This document shows, one piece after another, positions 24,057 through 34,159 of a stretch of DNA of 64,000 bases. This DNA comes from Entomortierella parvispora (Eukaryota > Mortierellomycota > Mortierellomycetes > Mortierellales > Mortierellaceae), in the NCBI GenBank assembly GCA_963573315.1, contig OY752153.1:1178001-1242000 (forward strand), read 5' to 3'. Below the pieces are notes generated by a model. It worked only from the letters and a program-made list of their open reading frames with translations. It had not been told where the DNA came from and did not search any database. Each line of letters opens with the position of its first letter. The first letter of the stretch is position 1. A program made the translations under genes and the position numbers.

Positions 24057-24190
24057 AAATGCTGCGGCACCATCTCCCTGTGAAACCAAAGCGCGCGCGA
24101 GTTTTTTTTTTTTTGGTCTGGATTGGTGGCGTCAGACTGCATTGCAATGGACTGTAATGGCATTTCATCTCTCTCCCTTCTCGTCTGCTT

Positions 24191-24274
24191 CTCATCCTTC
24201 CTCTCGCCCTTCTTCTCGTCCTTCTTTTCGTTTATCTTCTCATACCTCTTCTCGTCGTTCTTCTCATCTATTCC
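24191..24274. repeat. 12-nt pyrimidine minisatellite, seven units
   Basis: Seven consecutive 12-mers related to CTCGTCCTTCTT lie directly before the F-box relic. Confidence 0.85.
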
Positions 24275-25150
24275 GCTTTTCAAACGGAAATACCCCTCAT
24301 CTCGTAGTTGGGACAGACCGCGGTCCAATCGACCTAGGATTCTGGTTGAAGAATGGTCCAAGACCACGCGCTCTGAATTGGGCAACAGGATCGTCCTCAA
24401 GTACTCCCTGGTCTACAAGTCGACTTTTCCTAAGTATATCGGCATTCTCGTGGTCCAACATTGAAAGACTGTCGGTGGGATATCACTATTACCTTGCACT
24501 GACGAACAGCGAGCAAAGTCAGATCCTGGACGTTCGTACGCCTTTAACTGAGTTTTCCGTCCCCAGTTCGGGCTTCAGCATCTAGGTCTTTTGTAGTCTG
24601 GAGAGACACTTTCCAACCCTTCAAGACTCAGATCTTTCTGACGCGGACAAAGTGCAAAGCTAGATGAATCAAGAGATCCTGTTTTCCTGTCCCACGCTGA
24701 TTTAATTTAGAGCCCCAACTCTGTTCTGGTGCAGTACCAACACGTGGCATTGATGCGAAAGGAGATATCATTATAGCAGACAGTCTACAAAAAGAGGATG
24801 CTAGTAAGCTGGGTTTTATCAGCCTTTATCTCCAGGATCGACACCGCACTTCACATGACCTAGGTCAGGTCCGTCCTTGGGTCTGTCTTGGACTGAGGCT
24901 TCTTCAATCGGCGATCTTGCATGTGAGGGCGTCATGGCAAGAGCCGGTCTTTAAGCGGATTTCGACACTGAAAGAGTTCAGAACTCTAGATGTGCACGTT
25001 GCTCCAATGTATCGCCCGAAAGAAATTCGATACCTGGAATTCAATCTACGCTATGGAATGAGCCATTTGAGGTCGCTTCGACATCTGGAAGAGTTGAAAT
25101 TCAAAGGAACCCCTCAAATGATGCTGGAAGATGACGTTTATTGTATGTAA
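24275..25150 (+). pseudogene. Decayed F-box/LRR paralogue
   Basis: Pieces in several frames match the F-box protein of 15195-16757 in order: LGFWLKNGPRPRALNW against LGAWLENCPNVRTLEW, SLERHFPTL against SLERHFATL (about 24597), RPWVCLGLR (about 24868) and FKRISTLKEFRTLDV (about 24952-24996), ending GTPQMMLEDDV. Stops and frame changes interrupt it and the F-box itself is missing. It is therefore a truncated, non-functional copy, and the codon-level similarity indicates a duplication of the neighbouring gene or of a close relative. Confidence 0.8.
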
Positions 25151-25342
25151 AAGAGTTGCCCACAACACAGGGACCTGACTGAGGGTTTGAATGACCTTTC
25201 ATGATGTAAACACTAAGCTTCGCAAGATAGTTCTCGACCACATTTCTAGATACGATGCTCTATTACATGATTATTAATTAAAAGCTGTTGCATACTACCA
25301 AGAAAAGGGTCGCGAATGGCATGGATTCCGATGAAAGAAAGA

Positions 25343-28068
25343 TTAAGCACGACAACATTCAGGAATGGGCAAGTCATCCGCTACATCATGACCACATTCC
25401 AAAATCTCCTCCACCAACTTCACCAAATCCAGCTCCCGGATCGTGGGTGGGTTCAGGACCACACGGAAGAAAACAGGTAGATAAGATCCCAGGGGGGCGT
25501 AGTCAATCATGAAGCCGCCACGGACTCGAATCCGTGCATGAATTGCCTTGGTCACACTCTCCATCCATGCCTTTGCATCTTTTCGATCTTGAGGATTCTC
25601 CAGAATCACGCCATGGTCTGATCCACTCATGTTCTTTGTTGCGGGAAAAGTAGAGCCAGATGTGGCTGGCGCCTCCGATGCGCTCGTTGAGAGTGAGGTA
25701 GCGCTTGAGCCATAGGAGGCAAAAGAGGTCAAAGAATCTGCTGATGAGTACCTGGAATGGGCTGCCTCTGAAATCGGTGTCGCAGACACCAGTGTCGGCT
25801 GGCTTGTGAACTGAGGTGATCCCGAGCCACCGTTCAAAACTGGGGTTACGGCCGCAGAGTCCATGTCGCCCTTGAGAAGGATGGCCTTCTTCTTCTGAGG
25901 CAACGCCTCCTTGACAGTCAAAGAATCGACGGATCGTTTCCAAAGACGTTCAGTGCCGCGCCAATCAATCTTCCTGCTTCCTTTGGGTCGGTACCAGAAA
26001 CAAATCTGCAAAAGACTCGGCTGGGTCTTGTCCCGGGTATTTTGTCGTTCCTTCGCAAGTCTCTCCTCCAGATCATGGTCATCACTTCCGAGTCTCAGCA
26101 TTTGAATCTGCTGTCCCCTCATATCATCCTGATGAAGCAACTCCATAAACCGACGGACGTTCGATAATGATTTTTCGATTCTAGCCTGGTATCCGAGTTT
26201 TCCATAGTATTTCCATCCAAGGAACAACTTGATGGCGTCCGATCTCCGTCCACAGCCGAGAGTGCCGTCACCGAGATCGTGGCTTTGTCCATGAAAGAGA
26301 TAGTTGGCCTTGAGGGCGTTGGCCCGAGGGAAAATGGTCGAGTCCGGAACCAAGAGCAACGAGCACTGCAAGGACGTTTGAAGCATCTTGTGTGGGTTGA
26401 CTGTAATCGACTGGGCCTGAAAAATTGAAAAGAAAAATTGATGAGTCTGAAAGAAGATTTCCTTTTTTTGTGATTTCACTCCGACAGCCAAAACGCGATT
26501 ATCCTCGCGATTCGACTCATCGCTCGATTTTTCTATTTGGGAAAGACACCTACCAGCTCTGTACCATCAAGCAACGTTCTTGCTAATTCCGGAACAAAGA
26601 CGGTGCAGCCACCCCAGGATCCATCCACGTGCAGCCACAGATTGTACTTTCTTGCAATTTCACCACATGGTCGAATGGGATCAAAAGCGCCCAAGACTGT
26701 AGTTCCTGCCGTCACGTTTACAAAGAAGGGTGTGTGTCCGCAAGCGATATGTTCCTGGATTAAGCGTTCTAAAAATTTGCAAGAGGTTCGTGCATCTGTT
26801 AGCGCACAATCAAGCACGCCACATCAAGAATCTAGTATCTCTCCTTTTTCTGCACTGAAATAAACAAAAAAAAAACTCACCAAGTTCAGAGGGGATCATG
26901 GCGCCATAAGAATCGCAGGGCACGCCAACAATGTTCTCTGTGCCAAGACCCATGATAACGGCGGATTTCTCAAGAGAGTAGTGTCCAGCGCTGCTTGTGA
27001 ATGCAATCAATTTTCCGTAAGTGCTTCCTCGACTGTTACTGATTCGCTCGATCAATGCGGGTGGGTATCCCTGTTGCTCCAACTCCTGAACCTCGGCCAC
27101 AGATGAGCGTGGGAAGTAGCCAGACTGCTTGATCTCTGGGAACAACGAGTTTCGAGCAGTGACCATCGCCAGTTGATTACTGGCGCTCCCGCCAGGACAA
27201 GACAGTCCTCCTGCAAACTCGCCTTGGAAGCCAAAGAGTCGAGCCATGGCCCGAGTGACATGGATCTCCATGAGAGTAAACACGGGCGAGACATGGTAGA
27301 CATGCGAGTTGCCGTTGAGGCCGGCGAGCAAGAGCTCGGACATGACACCGATGGGGCTCGAGCCGGCATAGAGTTTGTCCATGAACCTTGGCGAGAAGGT
27401 ATTGACGCTGTGTTGTAGTGTTTGTGTGATGGTGGGGAAGATGCCTATCAACAACAAACAAGCAGTCGGTCATTAGCCCGACTCGGTGGACCTGCAACCC
27501 TCACACCTGTGTAACGTTGACGCAAGGATGGACCAAAATTAAATATGGACGATTCCCTCCCTTTTTTCCAGCCGTTCACTTTACCTTCGGGTCCGACCCC
27601 ATGGTCCGGCAAAGAGAAGTCCATGATCCGCTCCAATTCTTCCGGTTCTCGATAGTCGACCAAGAGCCCCTCGCACTGCCGACTCTGCTCCATGTCTGTT
27701 TGGTTGAAAGTGAATGCGGCCGATCCCCACGCGGAAAAAAGAGAGCAATTGGTTAATTTTTTGAGTATGTGAGTTCGGATCAGACCATATTCGGGTCATC
27801 CACGAAAGTTGACCATGCGCAGCGGATAAAGGAAAAGATGAGCTGTCCAGATATGAGCCACCAAGGGGTGACAGCAAAGGAAGGGGATCGAAACTGGAGG
27901 GGAACTCTTCCCTCATAACCACATATCACACGGGCAAGAGAGACGGTGAGTTGTGGAAGACATGGACAGAGGGAAGTGGGAGAGCACATTACATTGAACA
28001 AGGAGATCTTTCATTCTCGTGATGAGAAAGTCGAGCTCTTGGGCATCCTCGCACAGTTCCGCTGACAT
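25343..28068 (-). CDS. PLP-dependent group II decarboxylase (glutamate/cysteine-sulfinate decarboxylase-like)
   Basis: Five exons on the minus strand: 28068-27993, 27695-27585, 27444-26881, 26768-26554, 26416-25343, giving 679 residues in one unbroken frame. The start MSAELCEDAQ is the first ATG and precedes a good donor. Group II features: HVDGSWGG with the PLP-nitrogen Asp in exon 4, and NPHK with the Schiff-base Lys332 at the start of exon 5, plus SPVFTLMEIHVTRAM and GGSASN, which resemble glutamate and cysteine-sulfinate decarboxylases. The enzyme should release CO2 from an acidic amino acid (to GABA, beta-alanine or hypotaurine); the substrate cannot be told from sequence. A Ser/Ala-rich insert of roughly 100 residues near the C-terminus makes it longer than the usual ~500. 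It is divergent from the F-box gene at 28614. Confidence 0.88.
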
Positions 28069-28613
28069 TGTGAGTAAGGAGCGAGGAATGAGAGGTGGAA
28101 TGAAGCAACAGAGGAATGAAGAAACGGAAGAAGAAGCAAAGAGATGCAGTTCCGTCTCTTCGTGTCCGTTGTCCGCTCTCCCGCAGGAATGAGATTCTCT
28201 TTCTTTTTTTTTTCTTCGTCCTTGGAAGTTAGCACGTGACTTTGATCAACTTCTCATCACGTACACCAATTCTCCTCATCGACCAGTTGGCACACTGTAC
28301 GTGACCCCCTTCTTTCCCTGGCCCCGTCGCGTCGCGTTCTGATCCTCCGAAAAAGTTCTCCAGTCTCGCTCGTCACGCGCGTCCATCGTGTCGCGAGGGC
28401 ACCCATAGGCCGCTGCTCCCAGAAGAATGCTCCCAAAAGATCAAAAAAAGAGGCCTGTGGTTGCACAGTCCACAGAGTCTGATCCCACATGTACGTCACT
28501 CTCATCTCTGATGGTTTCATTCTGCGCCCTCATTCCTTTCCTTTGTTCTCATTCATCTGCATCTCAATCCTCCCTCCTTCCTCCCCTCTCTTGCCCAAAG
28601 AGAAATTTATCAT
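28069..28613. promoter_or_regulatory. Divergent promoter region between decarboxylase and F-box gene
   Basis: 545 nt separate two start codons on opposite strands. No clear TATA box; the F-box side has a C/T-rich leader (28500-28600). Both promoters must lie here, but no specific site is claimed. Confidence 0.5.
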
Positions 28614-30461
28614 ATGGCTTCCTCTGATAATCGGCTCGATCATCTTCCTCTGGAAATCCTAGAGCGTATTGTTGACTACCTCTCCAAACATGACCTCTCA
28701 GTTTGCGTCCGGGTGAGCAAGTCGCTCCACAGAATGTTGATTGATCGTCTTTGGCACACGGTCGAGGTTGATGACCAAACGTCTTTTCACCGATTTAAGG
28801 ATGCACATGCCAGTATCTCGACAACTCACAATGGCTCCCAGCCCTTGTCTATGCACATCCACAGGATCCGGGTTTTAAAGATCCTGTTCCATAGTACACT
28901 TGATCTAATCCTGACTGTCTCGAGCAACAACAACCATGAGCCCAATCATGGTCCTTTATCACAACACCCGATTGGAAAGAACCAGCTCCCGTTTCAAGAA
29001 CTGTACCTCAATTTTTTTGAGGACCCTCCTGCTCCGGAATACATGGACGCAGAGGCTGCTTCTAGGGAAATACAAAACGGAATGTTTCGACCTTCGCAAC
29101 GGTTCACCGATATAGACTCTATTTGTGAGCTACTGACACGGTCTGACCGACTTGTCAAGTTGACCATTCGGCTGGAATTTGTGCGGTATCGAGATCCAGG
29201 AGAGACCCAGGCAAAAATATGGATGGCTCTCCCTAGCAGTTTGGAACACTTGTTCATCAATGACCGATTCAACAACAAGCAGACTATTCGACCGCCAGGC
29301 TCTTGGATGTCAGAACAAGACAGGGCCCACATGAGAAAACATGTTAAACGATTATTGTCCAAGTCTTCAGGTCCAATTGAACCACTCTCTCACCTATCGA
29401 CGCTGGCCATTGTTAGGCAACCTGGTTTTGATATGGGCGTGCTGCTCTTAATCCTAGACTACCGCGATGCTTTGGCCAGCCTCGAGGACCTGCATCTGAT
29501 CAACTTATTCGAGTCTACCATGACAGATGCATGTCTTTCAGAACTCCTCCTAAAAAAGCGTCGACTGGGAGATCACCAGCAGCCATCTTCTCGAGTGACA
29601 AAAGGATGGAAGACTTTGGGTTTTCAAAATCTAGGCTATCGGGATGTTCCTGCGATTGGACCATTGTCGGTAGCGGCCATCTTGGAGCAGAGGAATTGCG
29701 ACACTCTGGAAAATTTAAGGATAGGCGGCAACTTTCCGGCCTTCACCAGCGCCATCATCCAGCAGTTACTGTGTACAGCTCCTAGACTGAAGCGCTTTGA
29801 CACGATCCACGGTGAGCACAAGCATCGCGTGAATCCTCCTATGCTTCAAGCCTGCGATATTATTCAGTCGCCGCTATCATGGGCCTGTCTTGGATTGGAG
29901 TCATTCAAATGCTGGATCGGAGGGATCCCTCGACCGGAAGTTCAAATAAGGACAAACAATGTTTTACTCAAGAGCCCTCTCCACGATCCCAACCGGTACT
30001 CTATGGAGCAGAGCCAATGTATGCAAAAGGCCGTGTTAGCACAATTGGGACGTTTGACGCAACTGAGAGATATCACCTTGGGGCAAGATACCGTTAGAGC
30101 CAAAGACTGGGAAGACGCAGATGATTCTGGGAGCGATGACGAGACGGTGGGCGAAAGACTTCGTACAAATCAGCTAACGTTCCAATATGCTTGTTTGAGC
30201 ATGCGACTCAAGGACGGGTTAGATAAACTAGTGAATTTGAAACGGATGCGGCGTTTGCACTTGCTGTCAATGGCTCATCTATTAGGAGACCTCGAACGCC
30301 AATGGATGAGAAACAGCTGGCCAGACTACGGGGTAAAGGACAGAAAGGACAAGTTTTGGACAGACGGAGGCCACTCGGTCAATCTGGGCGAAACTCATCT
30401 ATCCTACCTTCATCATATGCATCTTCCCCTGTCAGAATACACGGATTTTGATTGGTGGTGA
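28614..30461 (+). CDS. F-box / LRR-like protein
   Basis: A 615-residue single-exon protein. An F-box occupies residues ~9-50 (LPLEILERIVDYLSKHD, then VRVSKSLHRML), followed by a long region with LRR-like hydrophobic periodicity (LEDLHLINLF, LENLRIGGNF, LKRFDTIHGE). An acidic segment rich in Asp (about residues 502-512) interrupts the C-terminal part. AATAAA begins four bases after the stop. It converges with the F-box gene on the minus strand, leaving only 90 bp between stop codons. Role by family: SCF substrate adaptor; target unknown. Confidence 0.85.
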   Translation: MASSDNRLDHLPLEILERIVDYLSKHDLSVCVRVSKSLHRMLIDRLWHTVEVDDQTSFHRFKDAHASISTTHNGSQPLSMHIHRIRVLKILFHSTLDLILTVSSNNNHEPNHGPLSQHPIGKNQLPFQELYLNFFEDPPAPEYMDAEAASREIQNGMFRPSQRFTDIDSICELLTRSDRLVKLTIRLEFVRYRDPGETQAKIWMALPSSLEHLFINDRFNNKQTIRPPGSWMSEQDRAHMRKHVKRLLSKSSGPIEPLSHLSTLAIVRQPGFDMGVLLLILDYRDALASLEDLHLINLFESTMTDACLSELLLKKRRLGDHQQPSSRVTKGWKTLGFQNLGYRDVPAIGPLSVAAILEQRNCDTLENLRIGGNFPAFTSAIIQQLLCTAPRLKRFDTIHGEHKHRVNPPMLQACDIIQSPLSWACLGLESFKCWIGGIPRPEVQIRTNNVLLKSPLHDPNRYSMEQSQCMQKAVLAQLGRLTQLRDITLGQDTVRAKDWEDADDSGSDDETVGERLRTNQLTFQYACLSMRLKDGLDKLVNLKRMRRLHLLSMAHLLGDLERQWMRNSWPDYGVKDRKDKFWTDGGHSVNLGETHLSYLHHMHLPLSEYTDFDWW

Positions 30462-30551
30462 AGAAATAAAAGGGCTTTGCCAATATTTTGTATTCATAAA
30501 AAAATTAAGAGTACTCTGAACAAGGCGTCGTATCAAAAGACGCCAAACTTT

Positions 30552-31984
30552 TTATTTAGCTTCCAGTTCTTCCACCATTATCTCATGCCAAGTGCAAAAC
30601 GAACGAAATCTCGGCCACACGCTCCTTATCCATAACGCATCATTATAAATGTCACAAGAGTAGGTGATACCACTACACCAATTCCGAGCAGAGGCTTCGT
30701 CGTCCCACTGAATATACATCGGGATAAGTCCAGGCTTGTCCCCATCAATTTCCACAGTCTCGAGATTTCTCATGGAACAGAGCTGCTCGAACATGAGTCG
30801 ACTCTTTTTGGGGGTGTCATGAGCAAATTTGAAATTAATATAGGAAAGTTGACTGCAGACCCAGCCAAGGGGCCCCAATCCTGACTTAGATCGGCAGTCA
30901 AAGGAGGACAAGGAAGCTGTTTGAAGACAGGCGATTTCTCCAATAGCGTAGCGAGTGGACCTGAAGCTGTGTAATCCAGGGCACGATGTCAAAATGAGGT
31001 GATTATCCTCTGCTGTCACCCCTCCCCAACCAGGAATCTTCAGGTCGGTCAACGTAGCAAAGTGTCTCGACAATGGTCCTGGTCCTGCTACCAAACAATC
31101 CGTATGGTCTCGCAGATCCGGTTTATAGTCGTTAAATGTCGCCAAGGGTGGGAGAAGCCTGATCATCTGAAGTGTCCAGTTCTCTCTAATGTTTGGCGGC
31201 TGAGCTAGAGGCATCAAGATCTTTAGATCCCGGAGTCGATCAAGAGGCTGAAAGAGGGACCTCATGAGATTCAAATCTAGGCCGGCATCATCAGACTTTG
31301 CGAACATTAAACTCCAATCCAAGGTTACGACATTCCTGCATGCTGATATGAGTCGCATCTGGACCACCAAGGAAGCTCCTGATGCATCAATGATCAAGTG
31401 CCGCATGTTGGGCAGGCCTCCCTGTGGAGGCTCAAGAGGTGTTCCAAGCTCTGTTGAGAGAGTGTTACACCTTAACGTCAAGCGTGTCAAACCGTGGCAC
31501 ATCTGCCAGAAGGGGGTGCCGCCGTTGTCGGCAATGGGTGCCAATGGATAGTGACAGAATTCGAAATCATGAAATTCGAGATCTTGGAGGTTGGGTAGAG
31601 AGACGCTAGTCTCACTAGAGAAGGGCCTTTGATCTGTCAGACGGTGAGTTTGACCACATTTGGGCTTCGCTGGAGCAGAGAAACAAACAGTTGGGGGCTA
31701 GAAGGGTCGTGTGACGAATCTCCTTTGAGATCTACCTCTTGAATACCGGCAGTGGGCCATTGTAACAAATACTCGAGAATAGGATCGTGCAAGTGGACGT
31801 TGAACTTCCGGGCATGGATGCAATGGCGTTGAAGACTGAGGGCATTTGAATTTTTTTCATTGATCTCGCTGTACAAGTAAGGGGTGAAGAAGTCGTTCCA
31901 AGCCTTGCACACCCTTGTACATTCAGCGAGATGGGACTCGTACAGAAATTGGACAATGTGGTGGCGAATTTCAGGAATGTCCAT
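30552..31984 (-). pseudogene. F-box / LRR-like gene with one frameshift
   Basis: The first frame (31984-31637) starts MDIPEIRHHIVQFLYESHL, a short F-box, and ends at a TGA after NVVKLTV. The second frame resumes at once with TDQRPFSSETSVSLPNLQDL and stays open to 30552, so a single missing base near 31635-31640 explains the break. No intron fits: the frames abut and no fungal-sized intron with conserved sites bridges them. Total about 475 residues. Either a recent pseudogene or a sequencing error; the otherwise intact frame favours a recent event. AATAAA on the minus strand overlaps the stop codon. Confidence 0.7.
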
Positions 31985-32004
31985 GGCGAGTCAGGGAAAT
32001 GAGC

Positions 32005-32180
32005 AGGATGAAAGATGAAAGATGAAAGATGAAGGAATGAAGGAATGGAGGGATGAAAGGATGGAGAGAGATGAAAGGATGGAGAGACAGAGAGAGAGAG
32101 ATAAAAGAATGGAGAGAGATGAAAGAATGGAGAGAGATGAAGGGATGGAGAGAGATGAAAGGATGGAGAGAGATGACGGG
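32005..32180. repeat. Purine-rich minisatellite in the F-box 5' region
   Basis: Tandem variants of GAGAGAGATGAAAGGATG (16-20 nt) preceded by short GATGAAA units. It starts about 20 bp before the ATG of the minus-strand F-box gene, so it lies in that gene's leader or promoter. Confidence 0.85.
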
Positions 32181-32388
32181 ATGGAACGCAAACCTGCATC
32201 GCCTACAGGCACGGAGGCAAGTGAGACGCGTGTGCGACAGTAAATGAGACTGACTGGTGACGCATCTCTTGCTCGATTCGAAGGTACCCTCACCAACGCC
32301 GAGCAGACACCAATGGTCTTCTTGTCTTGTCAATCGCAGGTCGCAAGTACATCTCGTCAATGGCTGCTCAGCAAACTATTCCTTACTG

Positions 32389-32480
32389 TCATTTATCAAA
32401 GTCGTGTCATTCATCAAAGTCGTGTCATTCATCAAAGTCGTGTTATTCATCAAAGTCGTGTTATTCATCAAAGTCGTGTT
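32389..32480. repeat. 18-nt minisatellite, five units
   Basis: Five copies of CATTCATCAAAGTCGTGT / TATTCATCAAAGTCGTGT. The unit is a multiple of three, so open frames with an IHQSRV repeat pass through it, but no gene context is seen. Confidence 0.9.
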
Positions 32481-32734
32481 ATCCCGAAAGTTAGTGGAGG
32501 ATCATAGTTTCAACACAGATTCTTGTAGAAGACGTCTCATTCACGTTTCTTGAACAGAGTGATGGGCTTGCCAAGGCCAAAGCGTGCAAAGTTCACTTCC
32601 TTTCTACTCTTTTGATGCAAAGAAGGGCGTCTGATACACAAGAATCGCGTTGCTGAAAGCACTCTTTCCTACAGTAGGATCTGAACCTTAAAAGTGCAGA
32701 CGACCGCACCTACCAAAAAAGCAACGCGTCAGAG

Positions 32735-33540
32735 GGAGAGAACGTCCAACGGTTGCTTTTGGCCCTAAAATGTTTGTGGCTGTCCATGCTCCACTAACTT
32801 TGCTCGCTCGTGTCCTTGAAATTACCGCAAACAAAGAACTTTTTCCTTTCCAACAAAAGGCGAGAAAAGTCTGAGAGGGTGCAACGCGCGAAAGATCCAA
32901 AGGAGAATGGACACGAGGCAAACATGACGACCGAAAGGGCTCCTGCATTTTGTTCTTGTGCAGAAGAAAAGATCCCAAACGCGCTCATGTGAGCTAGAAT
33001 AGCCCTGCAAGATGAATCATAGGCAACGCACGCCCTCATTGTTTTTTCACAAATAACCAACACGGTGGCTTTCTGTTTGTGGCGCGCCAAGAACAGTGGT
33101 TTCTTTGTTCAGCTGTTTGCCGCTGGCAAGTTTTATATATTTGTACAACAAATGCAAGCCGCACACATCTCAGTCAACAAGGTGCATGGAAACGGAGAGA
33201 TTGACCTGTTGACGTTAAAGCGAATCGTAAAAAAAGCTCCTTTCTATCTCGTGGAAGCAACTGCCGACAAGAAATAAGAACACCAGATGACAAGAATAAC
33301 AAACACGAGACCCGCCAATAAATAAGAACATTGGTGGATTACTGACGGCCGCTCTACAGTTCTCTCCTCGGCAGGGGGAGGAGGGGCAAATAACAGCAGT
33401 TGCTCCAGAACTCAAAAGTGCGTGTGTCCATAATTTTCCCAATAAACAGAAGCGCGCCACTTTCAGATATTGCGCCCGTGGGAGAGAATGCCCAACGGTC
33501 GCCTTTAGACCTAGAATGTTTGTCGCTGTCCACGCTTCTC
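32735..33540. repeat. Dispersed repeat pair
   Basis: 32739-32792 and 33484-33540 are diverged direct copies (GAGAACGTCCAACGGTTGC against GAGAATGCCCAACGGTCGC, then AATGTTTGT..CTGTCCA.GCT). A second pair links 32928-33050 with 35050-35190 (GGCTCCTGCATT.. against GGCTCCTTCATT.., both with AGAAAAGATCC and CAACGCACGCCCT). No gene is recognised between 32190 and 33870. Confidence 0.7.
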
Positions 33541-33775
33541 TTTGTTCGCGCTCGATGGTATCATAGTTATCATAGTTGTTCTCGTAGATATCACTCTGTT
33601 TACGCACAAAGAGCTGTTGATGTCAACAAGAAATCATGAAAGATTGCTTTGCGTTCTGCCTTTTGGCCGTTGCCACAAGCTTGGCAAGTACCAGTGTTCT
33701 TCTTTCCTAGACTTCCCTGCGTTGAAATGGGTCAGCGTTTGATTCCAACACTCACAGATTTGTCTATCCAGAGAG

Positions 33776-33782
33776 TATTTAA
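33776..33782 (+). promoter_or_regulatory. TATA-like element of the secreted peptide gene
   Basis: TATTTAA lies 93 nt before the ATG at 33875, with a C/T-rich leader between them. Confidence 0.5.
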
Positions 33783-33874
33783 GAAGATCCATCTTTCTTC
33801 CTCCTCTTCTCTCACATCCACAACTCAATCATCTCACACCATCTCACCTCATCATAAAAAAAATCTCTCCAACA

Positions 33875-34159
33875 ATGAAGTTCAGCATCGCCTCCGTTAC
33901 CGTCCTGGTCCTCTCTATCGCTATGAGCTCGGCCTCCGCCGCTGCCATTCCTGCCGCCGGGAATGTTCTAGCTGCCAGTGTCGATGAAGTTCCTCGTTGC
34001 TGTATCATTAAAGGCCAAGAGATCTGCGGTGTTTTCGGTATCAGATGCCCCACAACCGAAGAGGCTCTTGCCGACAATGTCGACGAAGTCCCCCGCTGCT
34101 GTATCGTCAAAGGTCAACTCCAATGCGGCGTTTTCGTTGGAAAATGCCCCACCAAATAG
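33875..34159 (+). CDS. Small secreted protein with two tandem Cys modules
   Basis: A 94-residue single-exon ORF. Residues 1-23 form a signal peptide (hydrophobic core, ending near SASAAA). The mature chain has two near-identical modules of about 26 residues, each beginning VDEVPRCCI and carrying the pattern CC-x6/7-C-x5-C: VDEVPRCCIIKGQEICGVFG and VDEVPRCCIVKGQLQCGVFV, each followed by a CPT tail. They are joined by a short acidic linker (EEALADN), which could be a processing site releasing two four-cysteine peptides. No known family is recognised. A TATA-like box and a leader precede it. Secretion and duplication are seen; processing and any function are inference. Confidence 0.75.
   Translation: MKFSIASVTVLVLSIAMSSASAAAIPAAGNVLAASVDEVPRCCIIKGQEICGVFGIRCPTTEEALADNVDEVPRCCIVKGQLQCGVFVGKCPTK

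Noticed and set aside
32389-32480. CRISPR-like array
   Set aside because: Units are contiguous without spacers: a minisatellite in a eukaryotic genome.
32244-32553. Open frames over the 18-nt array
   Set aside because: Open only because the unit length is a multiple of three; no gene context.
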